From: Mucilaginibacter sp. OK098
Lineage (GTDB): Bacteria; Bacteroidota; Bacteroidia; Sphingobacteriales; Sphingobacteriaceae
Length of the DNA: 64,000 nucleotides
Reading direction: 5' to 3'
Assembly: GCF_900142915.1 (NCBI RefSeq)
Contig: NZ_FRCM01000005.1
Span: forward strand, 1 to 64,000
A program made the translations under genes and the position numbers. The notes under the pieces are model-generated. The model was not told where the DNA came from. It saw only the letters and a list, made by a program, of their open reading frames with translations, and made no database searches. This document shows, piece by piece, positions 38,933 through 47,047 of the stretch (position 1 is its first letter; every line of letters begins with the position of its first letter).

Positions 38933-39026
38933 GTAGAGGCGCAATACTTTGCGGCTCTTAATTATATATTAAAATGGCATTTCGCTTTTATTTGCATATG
39001 GGAGACGCAAAGTATTGCGTCTCTAC
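38933..39026. repeat. 94-bp MITE-like inverted repeat
   Basis: Left end 38933-38957 and right end 39002-39026 match as inverted repeats at 23 of 25 positions, opening with GTAGAG[G/A]CGCAATACTTTG and flanking 44 AT-rich bases. No transposase inside. It sits between the acyltransferase start and the response regulator stop. Confidence 0.8.
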
Positions 39027-39035
39027 AAACATCAT

Positions 39036-39674
39036 TTAAAATTTGAATATTTCATTTTGGATAGCGTACAGAACAAGGCCTGTACGGGTTTTTAAGTTTA
39101 GTTTCAGGAAAAGTGACTCGCGGTAATTATCAACCGTTCGGGGGCTTACAAACAGCTGTTCAGCAATTTCTTTATAAGTTAGCTCAGAGCAGCAGAGCCT
39201 TAAAAATTCAAATTCTTTTTTCGAAAAATCAGGCGCCCCATCGTCAGCAACCTTACGGATCAGCTTGCCAGAAACCATTTCGTTTATAAAGGAGCCTTTT
39301 TCATTTATTGTTTTTATTGCTTCTAAAAGTTCTCTTGGTTTTGATTCTTTTAACACATAGCCACTTGCCCCGCTTTTTATCATGCGGATAACCGCTTTAT
39401 CATCCTCAAACATGCTGAGTGCTAAAACCTTTATTTGCGGGTATTTTTCTTTAACCCATTTTGTGGCGAGGTAGCCATCCATTACAGGCATATTAATATC
39501 CATTAAAATTACCTGTGGCAAAGGGTGTTTTGCCAGCATGTGTTGCATTTGCTCGCCATTCCCAGCCTCAAAAACAACCTTTAATTCGTCAAATTCGCCC
39601 ATAAGCGATGCCACGCCATTCCTGAACAGGGTATGGTCATCAACTATGGCTATTAATATTTTTTCTGTTTGCAT
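39036..39674 (-). CDS. NarL/LuxR-type response regulator
   Basis: 212 residues. Receiver domain 1-125 with acidic pocket VDDH (11-14), phospho-acceptor D59 in ILMDINMPVMDG, switch S/T (LALSMFEDD) and K (GYVLKESKP). LuxR-type HTH spans about 148-208 (KEFEFLRLCCSELTYKEIAEQLFVSPRTVDNYRESLFLKL). Phosphorylated by the kinase encoded just upstream (1 bp between stop and start), it should bind DNA as a dimer. Targets are unknown; the operon itself or the neighbouring surface genes are candidates. Confidence 0.95.
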   Translation of the reverse strand: MQTEKILIAIVDDHTLFRNGVASLMGEFDELKVVFEAGNGEQMQHMLAKHPLPQVILMDINMPVMDGYLATKWVKEKYPQIKVLALSMFEDDKAVIRMIKSGASGYVLKESKPRELLEAIKTINEKGSFINEMVSGKLIRKVADDGAPDFSKKEFEFLRLCCSELTYKEIAEQLFVSPRTVDNYRESLFLKLNLKTRTGLVLYAIQNEIFKF

Positions 39675-39675
39675 A

Positions 39676-40467
39676 TTATGGATATGGTATAAAAACAGTT
39701 ATCGTAGTACCTTCATCCGGATTTGATAGAACGGTTGCTTCACCTCCTATAATCCCGGCTCTTTTTTGAATATTCTGCAGGCCCATGCCGCATTGTTCTG
39801 TAGGTAAATTCTCTGAATCAAAGCCTATTCCGTTATCACTAACCTGGAGCTGCAACACGGCTTCCTCGTAATCTAATTTTATACTTATCTCTTTGGCCTT
39901 TGCATGTTTAATAATATTATTCAAAATCTCCTGAAGGATACGGAACAGGATCAGATCTTTATCAGGACTGTTAACCGCAGGCATTTCGCCGTCATTAGTA
40001 TAACTCACCTTGTACTGCCCTGATTTTTCGATCCAGTTTATTTCATGACCAATAGCCTCCGATAAGCCCATAACGATCAATTGATCACCCTGTAACAATT
40101 TCCCAAGCAACCGCATCTCTTTAATAGACCTGACCGTTAGATCAATTGCCGCATCAATCTTCTGTCTCGCCTTTGGCGCATTATCCAGTTCAATTGAATT
40201 AAGCGTTAACGAGGTAAGGCTCAACAACTGGCCAATATTATCATGCAGATCAGCGCCAATTGTTTGCATGGTTTGTTCCTGCACCTCGAGCTGGGTTTTG
40301 GTTATTTCCGCATCGAAGGTTAATTGCATGAGGGCTTTTTCTTCTATGTGGCGCTTTTTGCGGTGGTTGTAGACAATAACAAGCAAAATAAATCCCAAAG
40401 CCACTATCAAAAAAATAGTGATCGTTATTATAACTGCAGTAAAGAAGTCTTTTTGTTGTACAGACAT
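39676..40467 (-). CDS. NarL-family sensor histidine kinase (HisKA_3)
   Basis: 263 residues from ATG 40467 (MSVQQKDFF); an in-frame ATG six codons upstream at 40485 is possible. One membrane helix (about 12-34), a coiled linker, then HisKA_3 with phospho-acceptor H75 in GADLHDNIGQLLSL, and HATPase_c with DNGIGFD and CGMGLQNIQKRA. There is almost no periplasmic domain, so sensing probably comes from the multi-helix protein encoded upstream, whose gene overlaps this one by 40 bp. Partner of the response regulator downstream. Confidence 0.93.
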   Translation of the reverse strand: MSVQQKDFFTAVIITITIFLIVALGFILLVIVYNHRKKRHIEEKALMQLTFDAEITKTQLEVQEQTMQTIGADLHDNIGQLLSLTSLTLNSIELDNAPKARQKIDAAIDLTVRSIKEMRLLGKLLQGDQLIVMGLSEAIGHEINWIEKSGQYKVSYTNDGEMPAVNSPDKDLILFRILQEILNNIIKHAKAKEISIKLDYEEAVLQLQVSDNGIGFDSENLPTEQCGMGLQNIQKRAGIIGGEATVLSNPDEGTTITVFIPYP

Positions 40468-41078
40468 ATAATTGATGCTACCCAAAAACTATAAAAAATC
40501 AAATTAATAATATCGTTAAGTAAATAACTTAGCGGCACCTGTATAGTAATCATTAGTTTATCCAGTTGATCAGCATAAATTACAAGTCCGATGCTTGTTG
40601 TGTAAAAAAGAAAATAGCCTGAAATAAAAAGAAAAGCAGGGTCTGTTAATAAATTCACATATTCTTCTTTGTGAAAAAGAGTGAAATAGTAATAAATGCA
40701 TAAACATATAATAATAACTGAACCTAAAAGGCCGGCAATTTTGAAAAACTCTGAATTATTCCCCTTCAAGATCCAGCTAAGCAGGTAGGCCGAAAAGAAA
40801 AGACCCAGACAAAGCTGCATAATGATTTTTTCTCTTTTTAAAAAAACAACTTTTGACACAATCCAAATTCCAAATGTAAATTCAATAGGCATATCTAAAT
40901 TATAGAGCCAATTATTGTCGGATTTATATACATAACGACAAACACTCTCTAACGCAACAACAGAAAATAAGTAAAGCTTAACAGTAATTCCAAATGTTGA
41001 ATCAGAACTTTTTAAATATAGAAGTGCAGAAATAAAACAAACCCATTCTGCATATAAGTAATATGGGAAGATAAGCAT
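40428..41078 (-). CDS. Seven-helix membrane protein coupled to the histidine kinase
   Basis: 216 residues, nearly all membrane: about seven hydrophobic helices with short loops (YRVYKSDNN-like loop near residue 50, KGNNSEFF near 108, ADQLDKL near 170). The ending NDIINLIFYSFWVASIICLYNKK is a motif I recognise from small Bacteroidota membrane proteins beside NarL-type kinases. Its 3' end overlaps the kinase gene by 40 bp, implying tight co-expression. A role as the sensory subunit of the two-component system is an inference from this arrangement. Confidence 0.7.
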   Translation of the reverse strand: MLIFPYYLYAEWVCFISALLYLKSSDSTFGITVKLYLFSVVALESVCRYVYKSDNNWLYNLDMPIEFTFGIWIVSKVVFLKREKIIMQLCLGLFFSAYLLSWILKGNNSEFFKIAGLLGSVIIICLCIYYYFTLFHKEEYVNLLTDPAFLFISGYFLFYTTSIGLVIYADQLDKLMITIQVPLSYLLNDIINLIFYSFWVASIICLYNKKTSLLQL

Positions 41079-41171
41079 CAGGTTTAAATATCCTGATGAA
41101 GATAAACATCCGAATGATATTTAGCAAGCAAATTAAATATATCTATATTTCCTGTTTTTAGTTTGAAATTA

Positions 41172-41210
41172 GTAGCGTAATGGACCAGTTTTTCTGGTCC
41201 ATTACGCTAC
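41172..41210. repeat. Perfect 17-bp hairpin without U-tract
   Basis: GTAGCGTAATGGACCAG (41172-41188) and its exact complement (41194-41210) with a T5 loop. Lies 21 bp past the stop of the minus-strand gene at 41232. The stem has no T-run on either strand, so it could be a transcript-end stabiliser or a mobile palindrome. Confidence 0.75.
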
Positions 41211-41231
41211 AATGACCGGTGGTTGATGATA

Positions 41232-41849
41232 TTAAGGCAAAATATCTTCCTGAAAGTAATCATCAGGATCTTTTACGCCCACACAATTAGGGGGACAAAT
41301 AGAACCGCGGTCTAGCCCTTCGCCGGCGCCTAAAATTGTGACAGAAGTACCCGGCTTTAATTGATCTTTCCATGTTTTTGAAGCAACATCAAGTTGCGTG
41401 TTACAAATAATAGCCGTGTCCATCCCTAAATAAGGATTGGGAATTATAGCACTCGGCGGGCAAGTTAATAAGTCCACATGGTTTCCCAGGTATATTTTAA
41501 ACCCGAAAAATTGTAAGCCATTCATCTGAGCATCAATTGTTTTTGTAGAATCAATAACCTCATTATCAATAAAAAGCTGGATAACTTCCTTAAGGCTAAA
41601 ATGAATAAATTTTAGACAGTTGGGGTCCGTATTGTGATTTGCCCGATATTTTTGAGCCATTGCTTTAATGGTGTCCCGGTTTACTATCAAACCGTTAATG
41701 AAATCAGAGGGTGCAGGCTGCGCTAATACATCTAATGCTTCGGCGGACGTTAGATGGGAAGTTCTTTTTTTATTAGTAGATCCTAATAAAGAACCATTGC
41801 TCGATTCAACATCTGCGAATTGAGAATCAGGGGTTAGTTTAACTGGCAT
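41232..41849 (-). CDS. Hypothetical protein, divergent to the CHAP cassette
   Basis: 205 residues, no signal peptide and no membrane helix. The N-terminal 35 residues look disordered (ESSNGSLLGSTNKKRTS). The middle is helical (LTSAEALDVLAQPAPSDFINGLIVNRDTIKAMAQKYRAN) and the rest is a strand-rich part with four cysteines (LTCPP, IICNT, SICPPNC). I recognise no family. It faces away from the 42053-44796 genes and shares a 203-bp control region with them, so it may be functionally linked. Confidence 0.6.
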   Translation of the reverse strand: MPVKLTPDSQFADVESSNGSLLGSTNKKRTSHLTSAEALDVLAQPAPSDFINGLIVNRDTIKAMAQKYRANHNTDPNCLKFIHFSLKEVIQLFIDNEVIDSTKTIDAQMNGLQFFGFKIYLGNHVDLLTCPPSAIIPNPYLGMDTAIICNTQLDVASKTWKDQLKPGTSVTILGAGEGLDRGSICPPNCVGVKDPDDYFQEDILP

Positions 41850-41956
41850 AGTTTTAAGATTTAAGTTATGATAAATTTAATAAATTAATTTGTTATTTAA
41901 TAATCCAAAAGTCTATACTAACTATCACACCCACAACGTATTCCAACCCTTTTTAA

Positions 41957-42010
41957 TACCGTAAAATCACCCTGTTAAAAAAGGCCTTTTTACGGTAATG
42001 CCTTTTTGTT
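41957..42010 (+). promoter_or_regulatory. Possible pseudoknot or attenuator in the leader of the CHAP cassette
   Basis: Two interleaved perfect stems: TACCGTAAAA (41957-41966) with TTTTACGGTA (41988-41997), and AAAAAGGC (41978-41985) with GCCTTTTT (42000-42007). They can form an H-type pseudoknot, or exclude each other, with the second resembling an intrinsic terminator (followed by GTTTT). Located 45 nt before the first gene of the cassette. Confidence 0.5.
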
Positions 42011-42052
42011 TTCCTGCTGAGATTTGGAGTATCATAACTAAATCTTAAAATC

Positions 42053-42523
42053 ATGAAAAAGGAATGCTTATTAATTATTGCGGCTTTCGTTAGCCCATTC
42101 AGTCTGCTTGCTGCGCCAGCGCCCACAGCGGCTCACCCTGACAACACTGAAACATGGATCTCTTTTCTGCCTGTTATCTTCTTTCTCTTAATTTTAATTG
42201 TTACCGCAATTAAGCTAAGAAAGGTAGATGACCAATCATCAGGTTTACTGGCAGAAAAGGATAAACAGGCGGTGCAAGTGGCGGGAGCAAATACTGACAA
42301 TCCATCCCCTCCGCAAAGTACAAGCCGCTTAATCGCCCTTCTCACAGGGCTTGTTGCCCTTGTAATCGGCGTTTGCCTTACTACTTTTTTTATGTACCGC
42401 TATTTCACCGATTCCGCAAAACCTGTCGACCTCTCAAATCTCACAACAGTTATCTATGGCCTGGGCATAGGCGTATTGCCTTACGGGTTTAATAAAGCCT
42501 CTGCTGCTATAAAATCACAATAG
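42053..42523 (+). CDS. Small membrane protein at the head of the CHAP cassette
   Basis: 156 residues. Signal peptide or first helix (KECLLIIAAFVSPFSLLAAPAP), then a helix (WISFLPVIFFLLILIVTAIKL, about 36-56), a polar cytosolic loop, a third helix (LIALLTGLVALVIGVCLTTFFMYRYF, about 97-122) and a possible fourth (about 134-150). I do not recognise a family. Size, helix count and position 30 bp before a CHAP amidase recall holin-endolysin pairs, but the sequence gives no direct support for that. Confidence 0.65.
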   Translation: MKKECLLIIAAFVSPFSLLAAPAPTAAHPDNTETWISFLPVIFFLLILIVTAIKLRKVDDQSSGLLAEKDKQAVQVAGANTDNPSPPQSTSRLIALLTGLVALVIGVCLTTFFMYRYFTDSAKPVDLSNLTTVIYGLGIGVLPYGFNKASAAIKSQ

Positions 42524-42553
42524 AGTTCATTAATTATTAAAAAAATAAAAATT

Positions 42554-43009
42554 ATGTCACGCCAAACAATAATTAATGTCGCTGCCGCCGAGGTCGGGAC
42601 AAAGGAATACCCTGCGGAGTCAAACTGCACAAAGTACGGCGAATGGTTCGGCCTCAATGGAGCCAAGTGGTGCGCCATATTTGTTAGCTGGGTGTATGCA
42701 AAAGCGCTACACCCACTCGGGTATATCGATATGCCCAAAGGGTATGCCGGCTGCCAGGCAGGGTACGAACACTGGAAAAAACTGGATCTTTTGACGGATA
42801 CTCCGCAAATGGGAGATATAGTGTTGTACGATTGGGATAACGACGACCATTGCGACCATACCGGCATCTTCTTCCAATGGACTGTAGAAGGCCAAACCTT
42901 TGAAAGCTACGAAGGAAATACTTCTGTCGGGAATAACAGTAATGGCGGCGAAGTGATGCTGCGGACTAGGAACATGGGTTCGGTAAAAGCTTTTGCTTCG
43001 GTGTTATAA
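42554..43009 (+). CDS. CHAP-domain amidase/endopeptidase
   Basis: 151 residues, the length of a bare CHAP (NlpC/P60-type) domain. Catalytic C40 in AKWCAIFVSWVY, H102 in CDHTGIFF, and acidic E117/E120 in ESYEGNTS. The N-terminal helix has AAAEVGTKEYPAESN, seen in phage-type endolysins and TIGR02594-like proteins. There is no signal peptide, so export must be by a partner, by lysis, or not at all. It would cleave peptidoglycan peptide bridges. It lies between a small membrane protein and two unknown proteins on one transcript. Confidence 0.85.
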   Translation: MSRQTIINVAAAEVGTKEYPAESNCTKYGEWFGLNGAKWCAIFVSWVYAKALHPLGYIDMPKGYAGCQAGYEHWKKLDLLTDTPQMGDIVLYDWDNDDHCDHTGIFFQWTVEGQTFESYEGNTSVGNNSNGGEVMLRTRNMGSVKAFASVL

Positions 43010-43093
43010 AAGCAACAGTCATATCTTAAATAACCATACCGGTATAGCCGAAAACGGATTTAGAGTAGGTAAAAACAACTAAACTTTATAAAA

Positions 43094-43378
43094 ATGGGAC
43101 AAGTATCATTTCAAACAGCCATGTCCGGGGGACGTGGCGATCTTCAAATCACTTTTGACAATGCACCTAATGTGTTGTTGACGTTCAATGAAAAAACTAT
43201 AAATCCACAGATTGTAACGTTACCGTATGGGGTTAATAATTACACCGTCACTGGAAATGCGGCGCCAGGGGGAAACATTCATCTGATAATAAGAGGCGAT
43301 GTATTACCAATTACCGCACAGGATTTTGGACCAGGACTCATTTTATCACAATCATTTCCTGCATTTGTAACCGTCTAA
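43094..43378 (+). CDS. Hypothetical small beta-rich protein
   Basis: 94 residues, no signal peptide or membrane helix. Alternating strand-like segments (GDLQITFDNAPNVLLTFNEK, PQIVTLPYGVNNYTVTGNA, GGNIHLIIRGDVLPITAQDF) suggest a compact beta-sandwich. No family recognised. The gene lies 84 bp after the CHAP gene and 11 bp before the following gene. Confidence 0.6.
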   Translation: MGQVSFQTAMSGGRGDLQITFDNAPNVLLTFNEKTINPQIVTLPYGVNNYTVTGNAAPGGNIHLIIRGDVLPITAQDFGPGLILSQSFPAFVTV

Positions 43379-43389
43379 TTTGAATCATC

Positions 43390-44796
43390 ATGAAAAAAAT
43401 CATTTATCTATGCAGTATCACGTTACTGTTGAATAATACCTTCCTTTTGGCGCAAAGCCAAACTTTCAATCTTGTGAGCGCTGAAGCGGATATAAATAAA
43501 GGTAAGACAGGAAACAAAGAAGATCTTTTAACCAAATACTTGCAAATAGCTGCAAATAATCTTACCAGCAATAACAAGAACCTTACATTAAAGCTAAATT
43601 GGTTTGCTTTAAACAATATGGATTCAGCAAAAAAGTATGATGATGCAAATTACCTTAGATCAAGATGGCAGCGTAATGGACAATTCATTTTTGCAGGCGG
43701 AATGGATAAAGACAGTAAATTCAATTCAATACAAGCGGGATTTAATTATAATTTATTAAATTTAAGAGATACTACAGAATTTCATTATTTTAATTATTAT
43801 GGAAAAGCATTAAAAGAAATTGGAATAATAAAAGGCAAGGAAATGAAAAATTTCATTTCCCCGATTACAGCTAGTCTAAAAGTTCAATTGGATAAAATCA
43901 TTAAAGATCAATATCAAAAAAAAGAAAATGATCAGTTGAAAGCTGAAATTTATTCTGCCATAAAAAGCTTTCCTAACCATCCTACAATTGACGAGTTGAT
44001 TAAAGTAGCCCAGAAGAACTTAAATACCTGTATAGCAGAATCAGATGCTATGGGCATTTCGAATTTATCCGCCAACTTATCTGATTTTACAGCTAATTTG
44101 ATGTTGGATAAGGCACTCAATATGTATACACTTTCATTTGGCAAGCAGTCTATTGCATTTGATTTCTTTGTGGATGCCGAACTTATCAAAAAAATAGTAA
44201 CGGCGATTGATACAGACATACAAAACGATCAATTACTGCAAAACGAATATAAAGCAGTCAGTCTTACTGATGCGGATAAAAAAATCCAGAAACAATATCG
44301 AGATTTAGTGGACTATGTTACTCGTCAACCTATTCTTACTTTTGGCTATAATTATACATACGGAACCGGTTCCGTTAAGCCTAGCCATGTACTTGGCCTT
44401 CAGGGTTTATGGGGACTGAATAAAATCGGCTCAAAAAAAACTAATGAGTTGTCAATTTCATTAAGCGACACCATTACCAATATTCAATCGGCGCAAATCA
44501 CTTCGGTTAACAGAAATATTGGAGCATTTCAGGCAGGGATTAATACGGTGCTCCTTATGAACAACAAAATCTCTTTAATGGAATTAAATATGGCTGTTGA
44601 AAATGATCTGTTATTCACAAAAGCTTTGGCTGGAGAAAGTAAAAATAAATTTTCCTTTAATTCTACTTTCCGTGTAAGATTACCTAATTCCCCGTGGCTA
44701 AAGTTTACTGTAAAGTATGACGTTAAAAAGGCTAATTTTTTAGGCTTTCTTGATTTTACTTATAATATTGACAGCACAAATTCACCGAAAAGTTAG
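43390..44796 (+). CDS. Hypothetical exported protein, last gene of the CHAP cassette
   Basis: 468 residues. Signal peptide MKKIIYLCSITLLLNNTFLLAQ, then a strand-rich part (NLTLKLNWFALNN), a helical middle region (about 150-260, KEMKNFISPITASLKVQLDKIIKDQYQKK) and a C-terminal region rich in strands (QPILTFGYNYTYGTG, SWLKFTV-like). This could be an outer-membrane-associated protein with a helical insert. No family recognised. By eye the gene is more AT-rich than its neighbours, which fits transfer. Confidence 0.65.
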   Translation: MKKIIYLCSITLLLNNTFLLAQSQTFNLVSAEADINKGKTGNKEDLLTKYLQIAANNLTSNNKNLTLKLNWFALNNMDSAKKYDDANYLRSRWQRNGQFIFAGGMDKDSKFNSIQAGFNYNLLNLRDTTEFHYFNYYGKALKEIGIIKGKEMKNFISPITASLKVQLDKIIKDQYQKKENDQLKAEIYSAIKSFPNHPTIDELIKVAQKNLNTCIAESDAMGISNLSANLSDFTANLMLDKALNMYTLSFGKQSIAFDFFVDAELIKKIVTAIDTDIQNDQLLQNEYKAVSLTDADKKIQKQYRDLVDYVTRQPILTFGYNYTYGTGSVKPSHVLGLQGLWGLNKIGSKKTNELSISLSDTITNIQSAQITSVNRNIGAFQAGINTVLLMNNKISLMELNMAVENDLLFTKALAGESKNKFSFNSTFRVRLPNSPWLKFTVKYDVKKANFLGFLDFTYNIDSTNSPKS

Positions 44797-44821
44797 AAAT
44801 GGACTATCTTTAAAATTCAAA

Positions 44822-44875
44822 AGTCCTGAACATTTGGTTTAAAGGGGATCTCCCATTAACTAAATATTCAGGACT
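44822..44875. repeat. Hairpin separating convergent genes
   Basis: AGTCCTGAA (44822-44830) and TTCAGGACT (44867-44875), nine perfect base pairs with a 36-nt loop, in the 100-bp gap between the exported protein and GH20. Weak terminator candidate. Confidence 0.5.
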
Positions 44876-44896
44876 AATCTCCCTCAGTCACTAAAC

Positions 44897-46816
44897 CTAT
44901 TGCTGCCCACCCTTCCCCAATCTTCTCTTCAACTCTGCCACCGGCATAGTAATCATCCGTCCAACCGGCTCCTTCCCACGGTAAGTAATCACCCTTAATT
45001 GAGTAGCATCTTTTGGTACTTCAATAGCGCTGGTATATTTTGGATAAAACCTGTCGGGATAAGAATTGTCAAAGCTATAATAGATATCCAGGTCGGGGAT
45101 CTCGTTGGTAAACTCAACGGTTAATTTATTATCCGCGGTCATTTTTGGCTTAAAGTCGGGATCATAAACGCTTGGCGCATATTTTACTTCAGCTTCGTTA
45201 AAACGGGCGAAATGCTTTTCAACCTTTGGGTAAAAGGTGTTCCAGTCCTTCTTTGCCTTTGGCGACCACACAGATTCAGCTATAGCAAAGCCGCGTGGCC
45301 AGGTCATATACTCCACCTGCCTGAAGTTGAATACCTGCTCTGTCCATAAATTTGCTTGTCCGCCCAGTATTAATTTAGAATCAGCACTATCTGGCACAGG
45401 CTCAAACTCGTACGATTTATTTAAACGCAGGGTAGCATATACATGCGGTTCCATCACACGGTCGCTTTGCATATAGTCAAGATAAGCAAATGTAGTTGGA
45501 CTCATCACCACCTCATGGCCAAGCTTTGAAGCAGTAATACCGCCCTGGATGCCGCGCCAGCTCATTACTGCCGCTTTAGGACCCAGACCGCCTTCAATTA
45601 TCTCGTCCCAGCCCATAAATTTTTTGCCTTTCGATTCTACAATTTTTTCCAAACGCTTCTCAAAATAGCTTTGCACCTCTTCCATGGTCTTCAAATTTTC
45701 TTTTTGCATCAGCGCTTTAACCTCAGCGCTTTGTTCCCAGAAACTTTTAGCACACTCATCGCCTCCCAAATGGATATAACCAAACGGGAAAAGCTGGGCA
45801 ACCTCTGTCATTACCTTATCTAAAAATTCGTATGTTTTTTCGCTTGCCGGGTTAAGGGTATTATCAACCAAAGCTTTAATTCCGCCTGCGCCAAAATCCA
45901 TCATATGCTCGCCTGAGCGCACCTGGTATTTATCAGCACCGGGTGTGGCTGATAGTTCAGGGTAAGCTACCACAGCAGCAAGGCTGTGCCCTGGTACATC
46001 TACTTCTGGTAAAATATTCAGGAAATGATCTTTACCATATTGTACCAGTTCCCTTATGTCGTCCTGTGTATAAAAACCACCATAAGTACGGGGCTCATCA
46101 GGAGTAGGAGCGCTAAAGTTGCCAAATTCTCCAACTTTTTTAACGTTATAAGCGCCAACAGTAGTTAAACGCGGAAGACTTTTGATTTCGATGCGCCAGC
46201 CTTCATCATCAGTTAGGTGCATATGCAAAAGGTTAAACTTATAGCGCACCATCTGGTCAATATATTGCTTAACCTCTTCTTTCGTAAAGAAGTGCCTTGA
46301 TACATCAAACATCAAACCTCTCCAGGCAAACCTTGGGTAGTCGGTAATATCAACACATGGGGCTGTCCATTTTATATGGTGCACTTCGGCACTTTCAATT
46401 TCTTTAGGGAATAGCTGCATCAGGGTTTGTACCCCATAAAATAGACCTGCAGGCTCATTGGCTCTTATAACTATACCTTTAGCGCCCACCCATAGCAGGT
46501 AACCTTCTTTATCCAAAACAGTATCAGCCTTTGTATTTAGCAACAGCTTAATGGTGGCGGGTGTTGCAAATTTGCTTTTTACAGTAACAAATGCACCTGT
46601 TGCACCGCTAAGTTTCTTTCTTAAGTAATCGGTTACAGGTGTCATCTCTTTACTTAAGGATGCCTGGATGGTTATATTTTTTGGTAAAATAAATTGACCC
46701 GGTTTTGTAATAGTTTTTACCGGTTCGGGGATAATTGCCAGCGTACTTTTGGTAGTTTGGCTAAACGATAAAAAAGAAACAAAACAACAGCAGAATGCTA
46801 AGGATAGTTTTTTCAT
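44897..46816 (-). CDS. Beta-N-acetylhexosaminidase, GH20
   Basis: 639 residues. Signal peptide to about 20 (SFLSFSQ), GH20b domain (25-150), and a catalytic (beta/alpha)8 barrel with the D353-E354 pair in HLGGDECAKSFW. Upstream markers are RGLMFDVSRHFFTKEEVKQYID and HMHLTDDEGWRIE; the C-terminal part includes a WTEQVFN motif and a small beta domain that may bind sugars (about 545-620). The enzyme removes terminal GlcNAc or GalNAc from glycans such as chitin or peptidoglycan fragments. Probably periplasmic or secreted. Single gene on the minus strand. Confidence 0.95.
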   Translation of the reverse strand: MKKLSLAFCCCFVSFLSFSQTTKSTLAIIPEPVKTITKPGQFILPKNITIQASLSKEMTPVTDYLRKKLSGATGAFVTVKSKFATPATIKLLLNTKADTVLDKEGYLLWVGAKGIVIRANEPAGLFYGVQTLMQLFPKEIESAEVHHIKWTAPCVDITDYPRFAWRGLMFDVSRHFFTKEEVKQYIDQMVRYKFNLLHMHLTDDEGWRIEIKSLPRLTTVGAYNVKKVGEFGNFSAPTPDEPRTYGGFYTQDDIRELVQYGKDHFLNILPEVDVPGHSLAAVVAYPELSATPGADKYQVRSGEHMMDFGAGGIKALVDNTLNPASEKTYEFLDKVMTEVAQLFPFGYIHLGGDECAKSFWEQSAEVKALMQKENLKTMEEVQSYFEKRLEKIVESKGKKFMGWDEIIEGGLGPKAAVMSWRGIQGGITASKLGHEVVMSPTTFAYLDYMQSDRVMEPHVYATLRLNKSYEFEPVPDSADSKLILGGQANLWTEQVFNFRQVEYMTWPRGFAIAESVWSPKAKKDWNTFYPKVEKHFARFNEAEVKYAPSVYDPDFKPKMTADNKLTVEFTNEIPDLDIYYSFDNSYPDRFYPKYTSAIEVPKDATQLRVITYRGKEPVGRMITMPVAELKRRLGKGGQQ

Positions 46817-46884
46817 GTTTAATAAAGGGTTTACTGGAAGGGATATCTGCCTGCAAATTATACTTTTTAAATAATATTAAAAAG

Positions 46885-47009
46885 AATTAGTTGGAATTAG
46901 TTAATTAAGTTGATTGAGTTAGATTGGGTTGACTAAGTTGAATTGTGCTTGATATGAAAAAAAACTAACTTAATCAACCACTCACTCAATCAACCTAATC
47001 AACTAAATA
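46885..47009. repeat. Iterated-word inverted repeat (AAGTTGATTGAG)
   Basis: Left arm 46885-46945 has about six GTTGATT/GTTAATT words. Right arm 46965-47009 has the complementary AATCAAC words. Located between two divergent genes, so it cannot simply be a 3'-end terminator. Confidence 0.75.
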
Positions 47010-47047
47010 GTATATTGCGTCAACAAGACACATTATAAACCATTTTC

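Noticed and set aside
42053..43009. Prophage lysis module
   Set aside because: No phage structural, packaging or integrase genes are visible; a CHAP enzyme alone is not enough to call a prophage.
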